Assembly: GCA_943354045.1 (NCBI GenBank)
Contig: CALRBF010000002.1
Span: 75,403-139,402 of the forward strand
Source: Parcubacteria group bacterium
GTDB lineage: Bacteria > Patescibacteria > Paceibacteria > SW-4-49-11
DNA: 64,000 bases
Reading direction: 5' to 3'
The notes below the pieces were generated by a model. It was not told the DNA's origin. It made no database searches and was given only the letters and a program-made list of their open reading frames with translations. Position 1 is the stretch's first letter, and the number at the start of each line of letters is the position of its first letter. The position numbers and the translations under genes are program-made. This document shows, in pieces, positions 44,296 to 53,889 of this stretch.

Positions 44296-45075
44296 ATGCT
44301 TCAAAAAATACCATTACCGCGAAGATGGAGTTTATTATTAAAAACATTACCCTTTATCTTTATCATTATTATCCTTAAGTATATTATTAATATATTAGGA
44401 TATGAGTTTTTACAATTTAGTCCCTTTTTTACCGCTATTATATCAGCTAATATTTTTTTGATTAGTTTTTTAATTTCTGGAGTATTAGCAGATTATAAAG
44501 AAAGTGAAAAAATTCCTGCTGATATAGCTTCCTCCATAATTTCATTGGCTGATGAAGGAATGATTCTATTAAAAGGAGAGTATGCCGAGCAAGGAAAGGA
44601 TTATATCAAGCATATACAAAAATTAAATAAAACTTATATTGATTGGTTTCATCAGAAAACTACTACATTATATGTCATTTCTCAATTAAAAGATCTCAAT
44701 ATTTATTTTGAATTATTTCAATCTCATATACCCGCCCCCTTTTTGTCTCGATTAAAACAAGAGCAAAACATATTGCGTAAATATATCAATCGTGTCGATA
44801 CAATTAGAGAAACATCTTTTTTAGGGACAGGATATGCTATCGTAGAAACAATTAGCTTTATACTTATTATTACTATGCTATTTATTCGTTTTGATATCAT
44901 TTATGAAGGTGTTTTCTTTAATGCATTTGTAAGTTTAATATTGATTTATATGATATTTTTTATTAAAGATTTAGACAATCCTTTCGGATATGCTCAAGAT
45001 GATATATTAACTGAAGAAGTATCTTTAAAACCTCTATTAGAAAATAATACTATATTAAAAACATATATATCCTAA
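44296..45075 (+). CDS. Bestrophin-like (DUF4239-like) membrane protein
   Basis: 259 residues with four membrane segments: two N-terminal (about 18-37 and 43-65) and two C-terminal (about 183-203 and 207-228), separated by a long soluble helical middle. FLISFLISGVLADYKESEKIP after helix 2 and DLDNPFGYAQDD near the end resemble the bestrophin-like/DUF4239 group, which may form anion channels. The match is by pattern. It converges with rnhB across 8 nt with no terminator. Confidence 0.4.
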   Translation: MLQKIPLPRRWSLLLKTLPFIFIIIILKYIINILGYEFLQFSPFFTAIISANIFLISFLISGVLADYKESEKIPADIASSIISLADEGMILLKGEYAEQGKDYIKHIQKLNKTYIDWFHQKTTTLYVISQLKDLNIYFELFQSHIPAPFLSRLKQEQNILRKYINRVDTIRETSFLGTGYAIVETISFILIITMLFIRFDIIYEGVFFNAFVSLILIYMIFFIKDLDNPFGYAQDDILTEEVSLKPLLENNTILKTYIS

Positions 45076-45083
45076 TATATATG

Positions 45084-45731
45084 TTAGATTATAGATTTAC
45101 AGAAACTTACTCGATGTATATCGGATAATGTATAATCTTTAATTGCCTGAATATGATGGACTGTACCATACCCTTTATGCTGATCAAAGCCATATTGGGG
45201 ATATTGATTATGATATTCTTGCATAATATTATCCCGAGTAACTTTTGCATAAATAGAAGCAAGGGCAATGCTGAGATGCTTATTATCTCCTTTGATAATA
45301 GGCATATGTGGGTATTCTATTCCTACTGGTGCAATATTACCATCAATCAAAATACCGATATGAGCATCTAGTGGTAATTGCAATAGACATTCGTCAAGAG
45401 CCTGTAGCCAAGCTAATTTGGTGGCTTCTAATATATTAATTTTATCAATAATTTGTGCAGATATAATACCAGTACCAATATGATACTTTCCCTGTATGGT
45501 ATCATATATTGCCTGTCTCCTTTTGGCTGTTACTTTTTTTGAATCTTGAATATATTGTAAAGGGTCTTGATACCAAATGTCTTGGGATAATAGGTCAGGT
45601 GTTAAAGCAATAGCAGAGGCAACAACTGGCCCCGCTAATGGCCCCCTTCCTGCCTCATCAATACCAATAATATAATTAATCCCCCATTTATCAATATATG
45701 TTGTATCTCCTTTTTGCAGGATAGATATCAT
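45084..45731 (-). CDS. rnhB: Ribonuclease HII
   Basis: 215 residues. It removes RNA from RNA-DNA hybrids and nicks at single misincorporated ribonucleotides. Catalytic residues are visible in GIDEAGRGPLAGPV (Asp and Glu), DSKKVTAKRR, the third Asp in ILIDGN, and YAKVTRDNIM. Last gene of the operon, one base after the HEPN-like gene. Confidence 0.95.
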   Translation of the reverse strand: MISILQKGDTTYIDKWGINYIIGIDEAGRGPLAGPVVASAIALTPDLLSQDIWYQDPLQYIQDSKKVTAKRRQAIYDTIQGKYHIGTGIISAQIIDKINILEATKLAWLQALDECLLQLPLDAHIGILIDGNIAPVGIEYPHMPIIKGDNKHLSIALASIYAKVTRDNIMQEYHNQYPQYGFDQHKGYGTVHHIQAIKDYTLSDIHRVSFCKSII

Positions 45732-45732
45732 A

Positions 45733-46233
45733 TTAGAGAACCTTTAATTCATTAAAAGCCTGTTTATAAATATCAATAGCTTGTTTTGTCTTGGTTTCAG
45801 TTAAAACAAATTCGGTAGTATGTACAAGGTGATTGCGAAGTCTATGAGCTTGCCACACATTATCAATACTTGGTAATTGTGATACTGGTATTGCTTTTAA
45901 TCGTTCTCCCATTGTTGCCCCCGGAATAGTTAATTTTTTAAGCACAGTATCAAGTAATTTATCTGCCTCTATTACCGCTAATTTATAATTTGCTTCATCT
46001 TTGGTCGCGAGTCTCTTGATGATAGATTCCCACTCTTTATTCACAGTAAAGCTTTGACTTATATCACCAGCGGCTGGTAATTTTCTATACCCAATAAATA
46101 TATTATAAATTTTCTTTTGCCAAAATTCAGTTTTGACTGCAAAATAAATAATAAATACAAACATTATCCAAGAAGCAACTCCTGCTATAAGTTTAATTAC
46201 TAATAATAGAATATTAATTATTGTTTCTAGCAT
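45733..46233 (-). CDS. Membrane-anchored HEPN-like protein with Rx4H motif
   Basis: 166 residues. One N-terminal membrane helix (about 10-32) and a cytosolic all-helical domain (about 65-165). The domain reads WESIIKRLATKDEANYKLAV, then IEADKLLDTVLKKL, then WQAHRLRNHLVHTTEF. RNHLVH fits the HEPN Rx4-6H motif of RNases and nucleotidyltransferase partners. No partner toxin or antitoxin is adjacent. It overlaps the end of gatA by 20 nt and precedes rnhB, so it is coexpressed with housekeeping genes. Nuclease activity is a hypothesis. Confidence 0.5.
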   Translation of the reverse strand: MLETIINILLLVIKLIAGVASWIMFVFIIYFAVKTEFWQKKIYNIFIGYRKLPAAGDISQSFTVNKEWESIIKRLATKDEANYKLAVIEADKLLDTVLKKLTIPGATMGERLKAIPVSQLPSIDNVWQAHRLRNHLVHTTEFVLTETKTKQAIDIYKQAFNELKVL

Positions 46234-47665
46234 ATCTTATATTATCTATAGCATTCGCTAAGGTTAATAATGTTTGTTCCTGAAAATGATTTGTCATTAA
46301 CTGAAACCCTATTGGTAATCCTGCATTCGATAAAGTTGGTACTGATATTCCTGGTATTCCTGCCAAATTGGTCGCAACAGTAAATATATCCTCCAAATAC
46401 ATTGATACTGGATTATTTACTTTTTCTCCAATTGCAAAAGCAGTATGGGGAGAAGTCGGGGTAATAATAGCATCAACTTGCTTGAATACATTAGTGAAAT
46501 CTTGTCTTATCATAGCTTGCACTTGTTTTGCCTTTCCATAATATGATTCATAATATCCACTTGATAATACATAAGTTCCAAGCATAATACGCCGTAATGG
46601 TTCATTACCAAACCCTTTAGCTCGGCTAGCCTTATATACCTCTTGTAAATCTTGAGATTGTTCTAATTCAGATAATCCATAGCGTATCCCATCAAAACGA
46701 GCAAGATTAGTACTTACTTCAGCAGGCATAATAATATAATATGTTGGAACTGCATATTGAGTGTGTGGCAAATTCACTTCTACAAATTCAACTCCTAATT
46801 TTTTATATTCCTCAATTATCTCATCAATTGCTGACTTTACTTCCGTATCTATTCCATCAATAAAGTATTCTTTTGGGATACCGACTTTCAATCCTTTTAC
46901 ATCTGCTTTTCTGATAGATTCAATATCCAATAGTTGATTGGCAGCTAATTCTGCTGAAGTAGCATCCATACTATCTTTACCCTCAATAATATTTAATATA
47001 TGAGCGGTATCCATAACATTATGAGCAAATGGCCCAATTTGATCTAGTGAAGACGCCATTGCAATTAGTCCAAATCTTGATACCCGTCCATATGTTGGTT
47101 TTAAGCCGACAGTTCCTGTAAGTGATGCTGGTTGCCTGATAGACCCACCTGTATCAGAACCGATTGAAATCATAGCCATATTAGCAGCTACACTCGCAGC
47201 AGAACCTCCAGAGGACCCTCCAGGAACTCTATTCGTATCAGTAGGATTACGGGTAGGACCAAAAGCTGAATTTTCAGTAGAGGCACCCATGGCAAATTCA
47301 TCTAAATTTGTTTTTCCCATAAAAATAACTCCTTCCTTTTTAAGCTTTTGAATTACTGTAGCATCATAAGTAGCGGTATAATCTTCTAATATGCGAGAAG
47401 AGGCCGTAGCTTTATGTCCTTCAATCAAAATCGCATCTTTAACCGAAATAGGTATTCCTTCTAATAATCCAATTGACTCTCCCTTAGCTAATTTAGCATC
47501 AAGCAATTCAGCTTGTTTTAAAGCCTCATCAGTAAATACTTCTGTATAGGCATTAATAGTCTTATCCTCTGCATCAATGGTTGCTATAATCTCTTTTACA
47601 GTCTCAGTCGCTGTAGTTTTAGAGTCTTTATATGATTTATGTAATTCTTCTATTGATATTGCCAT
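46214..47665 (-). CDS. gatA: Asp-tRNA(Asn)/Glu-tRNA(Gln) amidotransferase subunit A
   Basis: A 483-residue amidase-signature subunit that releases ammonia from glutamine. The Ser-cisSer-Lys triad is visible: Lys in ISVKDAILIEG, and both Ser in GGSSGGSAAS and GSDTGGSIRQPAS. Substrate-region motifs FGPTRNPTDTNRVPGGSSGG and GLKPTYGRVSRFGL are standard. It follows gatC by one base; gatB is encoded separately near 20 kb. Confidence 0.96.
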   Translation of the reverse strand: MAISIEELHKSYKDSKTTATETVKEIIATIDAEDKTINAYTEVFTDEALKQAELLDAKLAKGESIGLLEGIPISVKDAILIEGHKATASSRILEDYTATYDATVIQKLKKEGVIFMGKTNLDEFAMGASTENSAFGPTRNPTDTNRVPGGSSGGSAASVAANMAMISIGSDTGGSIRQPASLTGTVGLKPTYGRVSRFGLIAMASSLDQIGPFAHNVMDTAHILNIIEGKDSMDATSAELAANQLLDIESIRKADVKGLKVGIPKEYFIDGIDTEVKSAIDEIIEEYKKLGVEFVEVNLPHTQYAVPTYYIIMPAEVSTNLARFDGIRYGLSELEQSQDLQEVYKASRAKGFGNEPLRRIMLGTYVLSSGYYESYYGKAKQVQAMIRQDFTNVFKQVDAIITPTSPHTAFAIGEKVNNPVSMYLEDIFTVATNLAGIPGISVPTLSNAGLPIGFQLMTNHFQEQTLLTLANAIDNIRYARNNN

Positions 47666-47666
47666 A

Positions 47667-47957
47667 TTATTTCTTCAATACTGATTTGACTACTAAATAT
47701 CCTCCTTCTGTAAGTGGCATTTCTGCAATAATATTTTGCTTTACATTATCACTAAATCGAGGATTATCAGTAAAACCGATATCTTGTCTCAACGTTTGAG
47801 TATGATACTCCGGAATTGTCTCAGATTCAAGATTCAAATCAGATAAGGTATTCACATATTCTAGAATATTTCCAAAATCTTGTTGTAACATAGCATCTCT
47901 TTCATCTGAAAGATTAATATGAGCAAGATTTGCAATTGTTTTCACATTATAATCCAT
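47667..47957 (-). CDS. gatC: Asp-tRNA(Asn)/Glu-tRNA(Gln) amidotransferase subunit C
   Basis: A 96-residue extended protein that wraps and stabilises GatA and GatB. Typical start VKTIANLAHINLSDER, then FGNILEYVNTLSDLNLE, then LRQDIGFTDNPRF and a C-terminal FxVKSVL-type end (YLVVKSVLKK). One base separates it from pgi/pmi upstream and gatA downstream. Confidence 0.93.
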   Translation of the reverse strand: MDYNVKTIANLAHINLSDERDAMLQQDFGNILEYVNTLSDLNLESETIPEYHTQTLRQDIGFTDNPRFSDNVKQNIIAEMPLTEGGYLVVKSVLKK

Positions 47958-47958
47958 A

Positions 47959-48975
47959 TTACTGTATTAATATTTTAAACTCTTCTACCATATCAACTGG
48001 AGTAGGATCAATACCATAAGCCAATGCTAAATAATATGCCGTCCAATCTCCAATCAATGTCATAGCAACTAAATTAGCAAGGTGATTCCCAAAGTCAGGT
48101 ACCATAATATCTTGTATAGCAAGGCCTCTGGATTCGAATAATTGTTGTAATTTTTGAAATCTCAAAATATTGCGAGACTTTTCAACTTCATTATGAATAA
48201 ATACAAATTGAAAATTTGCCTGCGGATTCGTAAACCCTACCATTTCATTATGATTAAGTTCTGGTATATAATTCCAAAAAGCAGGAGTTTTTGCATTCTC
48301 ATTAATTTTAATTTTCCAAAGATGTGCTACTAATTTATATTCTTGAGTAGCATAAATAACTGGGGTTTTTCCTTTTATTGTGTCAGCCAAAGCTTTTCCC
48401 TGTTCCTCAAATACCTGAGGGTTAATAGCCTGTACATATTCAATACATTTTTGCCTTATATCAGCTGTTGTAATACCATATTGAATAAGTACTTCAATAA
48501 TTGCTTTCAAAAGATAAAGCGTAGCATATCTTGGTTGAAACTGGGGGTCAGGATTTGGAATAATAATATAAGGTTTGTCGAGTTCCTGAGCTCGAGATAT
48601 AAGAGCTCCTCCCGCTGCCAAAGCAATCACCGTATATCCCTTTTCTATTGCGGCATTATAGGCTGACAATGTCTCCTCGGTATTTCCTGAATAACTAATA
48701 GCTAATATAAGAGATGTCTCTTTGATATGACGAGATAATCCATAACCTCTATGTATAAAAATAGGATATTGAGTCTCATCTTCTACAAATTGAAATAGTG
48801 TCTCTGATAATAATTCAGCAGGTAAGGCAGATCCTCCCATCCCATTGATAACAATATTATCAAATTTTTTTGTAATATTTTCTGAATTAGCAATAGTATA
48901 ACTATAATTCACCTGATTAATAGAGTCAAGAATTACCTGTCTTAAATTTGATATATCGAGATTAATGTTGCTCAT
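47959..48975 (-). CDS. Bifunctional phosphoglucose/phosphomannose isomerase
   Basis: 338 residues with two SIS domains. NIVINGMGGSALPAELL, ISYSGNTEETLSAYNAA and the active-site region PELNHNEMVGF are characteristic of the bifunctional PGI/PMI family first known from archaea. It converts glucose-6-phosphate or mannose-6-phosphate to fructose-6-phosphate, linking sugar activation for surface glycans with glycolysis (enolase is in the window). First gene of the gatCA-HEPN-rnhB unit. Confidence 0.88.
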   Translation of the reverse strand: MSNINLDISNLRQVILDSINQVNYSYTIANSENITKKFDNIVINGMGGSALPAELLSETLFQFVEDETQYPIFIHRGYGLSRHIKETSLILAISYSGNTEETLSAYNAAIEKGYTVIALAAGGALISRAQELDKPYIIIPNPDPQFQPRYATLYLLKAIIEVLIQYGITTADIRQKCIEYVQAINPQVFEEQGKALADTIKGKTPVIYATQEYKLVAHLWKIKINENAKTPAFWNYIPELNHNEMVGFTNPQANFQFVFIHNEVEKSRNILRFQKLQQLFESRGLAIQDIMVPDFGNHLANLVAMTLIGDWTAYYLALAYGIDPTPVDMVEEFKILIQ

Positions 48976-49007
48976 AGTCTATTTCTATTTCTTATCTTAT
49001 TATTCTT

Positions 49008-49016
49008 AGTATATCA
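49008..49016 (-). promoter_or_regulatory. Extended -10 promoter of the pgi-gatCA operon
   Basis: Minus-strand TGATATACT, 32 nt before the ATG at 48975. No clear -35 at the right distance. Confidence 0.45.
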
Positions 49017-49025
49017 TTAAGATTA

Positions 49026-51341
49026 TCAAAATACTACCTTGAATACATCTTCAAATCCTTCTACCAATACGAATTCTATTTCATCTCTTACACTTTGTGG
49101 AATTTCTTCTACATCAGCTTTATTAGATTTTGGAATAATAATAGTCTTAATACCAGCTCTATGTGCTTCAAGTACTTTATTCTTAAGTCCACCGATTTTC
49201 AAAGCTTTTCCTCGTATATTAATCTCCCCTGTCATAGCAACTATACGCTTGACTTTTTTCTTGGTCAATGCTGAGAGAATTGAAGTTGCAATAGCAAGTC
49301 CTGCAGAAGGACCATCTTTTTGTACAGCTCCAGACGGTAAATGTACATGCACGGTATAATTCTTTAATAATTTCTCATCAATATCATATTTAGCAGTATT
49401 AGCTTTTAGGTATGAGAAAGCTGCTTGCGCTGACTCTTGCATTACCTTGCTGGCATTCCCCGTAACCTGTAATTGTGCCTCACCTTTAAAGATATTAGTC
49501 TCTATAAATAAAATATCTCCCCCATATGGATGCCACCCTAGACCAGTTGAGACTCCAATTTCATCTTTAGAATTAATACGACTTTCTTCATATTTTTCTC
49601 CCTTAAGATATGTTTCTAACATATCTGGTTTAATGGTAACATGGAATTTTTTATCTCCTTTTAAGAGGAATTCTTTAGCAACTTTACGGGTAATCTTCGC
49701 AAGTTCACGCTCAAAACTTCGAAGCCCTGCTTCAAAGGTATATCTATTAATGATAGTCCCGATAGTCTCATCAGTAAATTGAAGCTGTTTATCGGTAAGC
49801 CCACTTTTCTTAAGAACACGAGGAATCAGATATTGTTTTGCAATATTTAATTTTTCATCATCAGTATATCCACTAAATTCAATAATTTCCATACGATCAA
49901 ATAATGGTTCAGGAATTGCTCCTAAATCATTTGCTGTTGTAATAAAAATAATATCTGACAAATCATATTCAGTATCAAGATAATGATCAACAAATTCACT
50001 ATTTTGAGCAGGATCTAATACTTCGAGTAAAGCTGCGGATGGATCCCCTCTAAAATCCGAACCTAATTTATCAATTTCATCCAACATAAATACCGGATTC
50101 GTAGTCTTGATATTTCGAAGCCCCTGAATAATTCTTCCTGGCATAGCACCAACATAAGTTCGACGATGTCCTCGAATTTCCGTCTCATCACGAACACCTC
50201 CCAATGATACTTTTACGAATTCACGCCCTGTTGCTCTTGCAATAGACTCCCCAATAGAAGTTTTTCCTGTTCCAGGAGGTCCATAAAAACACAAAATAGT
50301 ACCTTGTGGTTTTTTGGTTAATTGTTCTACAGCTAAATATTCTGTAATACGCTCTTTTGCATCATTCAAACCATAATGATCTTGATCAAGTATAGCTTGA
50401 GCCTCTAACAAATTTCTTTTAACTCGGGCTTTTTTATGCCATGGAATACTCACTAATACTTCGAGATAATTTTGAATATAAGAACTTTCAGGGGAAAAAG
50501 GTGGCATTTTCTCTAATCGAGATAATTCATTCATTGCCTTTTTTGCTACCTTGGATGGCATTTTAGCTACCCTTAATTTTTTCTTTAAATCAGAAAATTC
50601 ACTTTGTTCTCCACCCACTCCTAATTCTTTTTCAATAGCCTTCATCTGCTCGCGAAGCATTGCTTCTTTGGCAAAGCGTCCCACTTGTTTTTGAGTTTCT
50701 TTTTGTACCTTTTGACCAACTTCAAGAATTTCTCGCTCTTTAGTAATATAAATATTAATATGTTTTAATCGTTCAATAAGATTAGTATTTTCGAGTAAAG
50801 CTTGCTTATCAGTATTCTTAATAGAGAGAATAGAAGTTATCAGATAAGATAATGTAGCAGGGTCTACAGCATCATTGATAATTTCATTCATAACAACAAG
50901 AGGAATAGATACTCCCATATTGACAATATCTTTGAATACATTGGTGATATTGCGTACTAAGGCTTCAGTTTCTATATCAGATTCATAATCCTGTTGTTCT
51001 AAAGGAGTATATTCAGCCCATAATCCTGTAGAAGTTTCATGAATTTTATTAATCTGAATAGGCTCTAATCCTTCCACCAATACTCCCGTAGGACCTTCTG
51101 GCATTCTCCAAATACGAATAATTTTTCCTATTGTTCCTACTGAATGTAAATTATTAGGATCAATAGTATGATCATCAGCTTTTTGGAATACAAAAATAGG
51201 ATTAATATTCTCATCCATTGCATTATTAAGAGAGGATAGTGATTGTTCTCTCTCAAAGATTAAAGATACCACCTCATGAGGAAAAAGAACTTTATTCTTT
51301 AAAGCTATAAGTGGTACTCCTGGTAATTTCCTTTTTTTCAT
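49026..51341 (-). CDS. lon: ATP-dependent protease Lon
   Basis: A 771-residue LonA: N-terminal substrate domain, coiled region, AAA+ module (Walker A YGPPGTGKTSIGE, Walker B VFMLDEIDKLG) and C-terminal peptidase. The catalytic Ser679 lies in VQKDGPSAGLAIA and the Lys partner in LKIGGLKNKVLEAHRAG. Full length for LonA. It degrades misfolded and regulatory proteins. It follows a 116-residue gene by 9 nt and shares its promoter. Confidence 0.97.
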   Translation of the reverse strand: MKKRKLPGVPLIALKNKVLFPHEVVSLIFEREQSLSSLNNAMDENINPIFVFQKADDHTIDPNNLHSVGTIGKIIRIWRMPEGPTGVLVEGLEPIQINKIHETSTGLWAEYTPLEQQDYESDIETEALVRNITNVFKDIVNMGVSIPLVVMNEIINDAVDPATLSYLITSILSIKNTDKQALLENTNLIERLKHINIYITKEREILEVGQKVQKETQKQVGRFAKEAMLREQMKAIEKELGVGGEQSEFSDLKKKLRVAKMPSKVAKKAMNELSRLEKMPPFSPESSYIQNYLEVLVSIPWHKKARVKRNLLEAQAILDQDHYGLNDAKERITEYLAVEQLTKKPQGTILCFYGPPGTGKTSIGESIARATGREFVKVSLGGVRDETEIRGHRRTYVGAMPGRIIQGLRNIKTTNPVFMLDEIDKLGSDFRGDPSAALLEVLDPAQNSEFVDHYLDTEYDLSDIIFITTANDLGAIPEPLFDRMEIIEFSGYTDDEKLNIAKQYLIPRVLKKSGLTDKQLQFTDETIGTIINRYTFEAGLRSFERELAKITRKVAKEFLLKGDKKFHVTIKPDMLETYLKGEKYEESRINSKDEIGVSTGLGWHPYGGDILFIETNIFKGEAQLQVTGNASKVMQESAQAAFSYLKANTAKYDIDEKLLKNYTVHVHLPSGAVQKDGPSAGLAIATSILSALTKKKVKRIVAMTGEINIRGKALKIGGLKNKVLEAHRAGIKTIIIPKSNKADVEEIPQSVRDEIEFVLVEGFEDVFKVVF

Positions 51342-51350
51342 ATAATCTAT

Positions 51351-51701
51351 TTATGAATTAACTTTAAAATATATTGCATAATCTTGGTCTATAAATTCAC
51401 AGAATTCAGTAATATATCTTTGCACAAGATCATAATAATCTGTGATTTCTAATTGATTCTTTGATACAACATATAACATTTCTGGAGAATCAAAATATTT
51501 ACTTAATAAAATGGGATTATGAAGAATTGAAAAGATCTTTTCTTTTGTAGTATCAAGACTGAGTTCGGTATTAGCTTCCCAATCAAAATCTTCATCTTGC
51601 CAAATCATTGGATCAATATCCGTTAAGGTACTATGGGATAAAAACACATCAGTAATGCCATTGGATATATCTTCTAATATATGGAAACTCATTACTTTCA
51701 C
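51351..51701 (-). CDS. Small acidic protein of unknown function upstream of lon
   Basis: Not recognised. 116 residues, acidic and aromatic-rich (IWQDEDFDWEANTELSLD), predicted alpha/beta, no membrane segment or signal. Start at 51701 fits the promoter, which lies 29 nt upstream; Met4 is an alternative. Coexpression with lon suggests, but does not show, an adaptor or substrate role. Confidence 0.6.
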   Translation of the reverse strand: MKVMSFHILEDISNGITDVFLSHSTLTDIDPMIWQDEDFDWEANTELSLDTTKEKIFSILHNPILLSKYFDSPEMLYVVSKNQLEITDYYDLVQRYITEFCEFIDQDYAIYFKVNS

Positions 51702-51730
51702 TCTTGTATTATTATACTCATATGATGTCT

Positions 51731-51759
51731 ATTATATCCTATTTTTACCTATTAGACAA
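51731..51759 (-). promoter_or_regulatory. Promoter of the 51701-lon unit
   Basis: Minus-strand TTGTCT (51759-51754), 17-nt spacer, perfect TATAAT (51736-51731), 29 nt before the ATG. No sign of a heat-shock operator such as CIRCE. Confidence 0.7.
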
Positions 51760-51779
51760 TAGAGTGTATATATTATATT

Positions 51780-52583
51780 CTATTTTTTGAGCCTAGTAGC
51801 TAAATCTTTAATACGACGATTTGCTAATGTATCACTTGGCTTTAATTTCACTACATAAGTAAATGCCTCTAGAGCATCAGGATAATTTTTCATATCTACA
51901 TATAATTCTCCTAGCTTTTTATAAGCTTCAATATCTCGTGAATTTGCAACAATACGATCAATATATCGCTTTTCCATATATTGATAATAATATGTATCTG
52001 AGACTTCATCCTCTGTGGAGGTGGCTTCTATAATTGCATCAGATTCAGATAATAATTGTTCTACAAAATTACTTGCTTTAGTATCAGAACTAATTGCTTC
52101 TTTTACCCCTACAATTTTTTCTTCAATCTCTGACTCTATATTTTTATTAACAGCTTCAAAGGCTGATGTATCTACATCATATGTACTTGCTTTACGAGTC
52201 AGTTCTAATTCCAATGCTTCTTGATCCCGTTTAATAGCTTCTTGTATTTCTTGCTCTCGTTTTTTACGTTTTTCTCTTTGATTCTCATAATACACCTCTC
52301 CTAATCGGCTTATTTTTTGAATCTGAGATTGTAAAAACTTATATATACGACTCAGAGTTAAAGCAAATCCAGCTCTAATAGACTCCATACGAGAATTAGA
52401 TATATTCTCATCTGAAAAAGTTTCTTTTGGCTCTTGGCTAATGCTATTAAAATCGGCTACAGACCCCTCTTCAGTATATATTTCAGGTTCAGTAGAATTG
52501 ACATGGGAAAACTTTTTAATTACAAAAAATAATCCTATACTAAGTCCAATTATTAAAATGACAATAATTATAGCCGCTGTCAT
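51780..52583 (-). CDS. Membrane-anchored TPR protein
   Basis: 267 residues. An N-terminal helix (about 3-25), a highly charged coiled-coil-like middle (NQREKRKKREQEIQEAIKRD) and a C-terminal TPR pair (YKKLGELYVDMKNYPDALEA, FTYVVKLKPSDTLANRRI). It is the third gene after rpsB and tsf (22-nt gap) and probably a membrane scaffold. No enzymatic motif. Confidence 0.65.
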   Translation of the reverse strand: MTAAIIIVILIIGLSIGLFFVIKKFSHVNSTEPEIYTEEGSVADFNSISQEPKETFSDENISNSRMESIRAGFALTLSRIYKFLQSQIQKISRLGEVYYENQREKRKKREQEIQEAIKRDQEALELELTRKASTYDVDTSAFEAVNKNIESEIEEKIVGVKEAISSDTKASNFVEQLLSESDAIIEATSTEDEVSDTYYYQYMEKRYIDRIVANSRDIEAYKKLGELYVDMKNYPDALEAFTYVVKLKPSDTLANRRIKDLATRLKK

Positions 52584-52605
52584 ATATGACTAATTTGAGA
52601 TTAAT

Positions 52606-53058
52606 CTACAGAGAAATTTTTTTAAAAGAGGTGATTTGAATATTCTCTCCCAAAACTCCAATCTTAGTTTTAAGAAGTTTATCAATAGTCAAGTTTGAAT
52701 CTTTGATATATTGAGAATTAAGAATATCCTCAATACTCGCATCCTCATCAATTAGGGCAGTAATATGAAGGGCAATATTCTGAGCTAATTCTCTAAATTC
52801 ATCATTACGAGAGACAAAATCTGTTTCACAGGCAAGAGCTACTAATGCTGCTGATTTTCCATTATGAACATAGGTTCCGATATATCCTTCCCCTGTCTCT
52901 CTATCTGCTTTTTTTTCTGCTTTCTCAGCATAACGAGATTGTAATAATTCTTGGGCTTTATTAAAATCACCAGCGGCTTCCTCTAGAGCTTTTTTAGCAT
53001 CCATCATCCCAGAACCAGTAATTTGTCTTAATTTTGCAACATCTTGAGCAGTAATCAT
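52606..53058 (-). CDS. tsf: Elongation factor Ts, short form
   Basis: 150 residues against about 280 in E. coli. An N-terminal UBA domain (AQDVAKLRQITGSGMMDAKKAL), then the essential TDFV segment (ALACETDFVSRNDEF) and one core subdomain; the second core subdomain is missing. It recycles EF-Tu-GDP. Similar reduction occurs in Thermus and many CPR genomes. Five bases after rpsB. Confidence 0.93.
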   Translation of the reverse strand: MITAQDVAKLRQITGSGMMDAKKALEEAAGDFNKAQELLQSRYAEKAEKKADRETGEGYIGTYVHNGKSAALVALACETDFVSRNDEFRELAQNIALHITALIDEDASIEDILNSQYIKDSNLTIDKLLKTKIGVLGENIQITSFKKISL

Positions 53059-53063
53059 AGTAA

Positions 53064-53801
53064 TTATTTTTTAGTATTATCTTTTAGTTCAGGACTAGCA
53101 ATAGTTCTTTTTGCTTTTGCTTCCTCAATAGTTGCTCCAACAAGAGTATAAATATATTTAATAGAGCTTACTGCATCATCATTAGCAGGAATAGCATAAT
53201 CCACTAATTCTGGATTAGCATTAGTATCAGACAAAGCAATAACAGGGATTTTTAAATCATGAGCCTCTTTAATAGCAAGAGAATCTTTTACTACATCTTG
53301 AACAAATACAGCTCCTGGTAAACCCCTTACATCTTTTACTCCAGCAAATAATTTATTTCCTTTTTCTACTTTATCTCCAAATACTTTTCTCTCCTTTTTA
53401 GTATATGATTGTAATTCATTTGCCTGAAGTTTATCTTCCAAAACTACTAATTGCTTTACTCTTTTGGTAATAGCTTTAAAATTAGTAAAAATACCTCCAA
53501 CCCATCGTCTTACCATATAAGGCATTCCTGTTTCCTCAGCAATATCTCTTACAATAGGAATAGCTTGTTTTTTAGTTGCAACAAAAAGAATATCCTTCCC
53601 TGAATTGACTGTTTCAGAAATAAAGTCTAAAGCTATTTCTAATTTTTCTTTAGTCTTATTTAAATCAATAATATGAATGGAATTTTTACTCCCATAAATA
53701 TAATCTTTCATCTTTGGGTGCCATTTTGAAGTATGATGACCTAGATGAACTCCAGCTTTCACCATATCATCAAGAGAGATTGTAGATCGTGTATTTGCCA
53801 T
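53064..53801 (-). CDS. rpsB: 30S ribosomal protein S2
   Basis: 245 residues. Family signatures: MVKAGVHLGHHTSKWHPKM, YIYGSKNSIHIIDLNKT, RWVGGIFTNFKAI and IPVIALSDTNANPELVDYAIPANDD. It binds late to the 30S body. Gene order rpsB-tsf is the usual bacterial one. An AT-rich upstream gap of 88 nt separates it from ftsW. Confidence 0.97.
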   Translation of the reverse strand: MANTRSTISLDDMVKAGVHLGHHTSKWHPKMKDYIYGSKNSIHIIDLNKTKEKLEIALDFISETVNSGKDILFVATKKQAIPIVRDIAEETGMPYMVRRWVGGIFTNFKAITKRVKQLVVLEDKLQANELQSYTKKERKVFGDKVEKGNKLFAGVKDVRGLPGAVFVQDVVKDSLAIKEAHDLKIPVIALSDTNANPELVDYAIPANDDAVSSIKYIYTLVGATIEEAKAKRTIASPELKDNTKK

Positions 53802-53889
53802 AACTATTCTTATTACTGCTTAGGATGATATATAATATCTATATATAGTAGCACATTTAGGATAAAAAGCAAGTCATACTTTATCCAAT

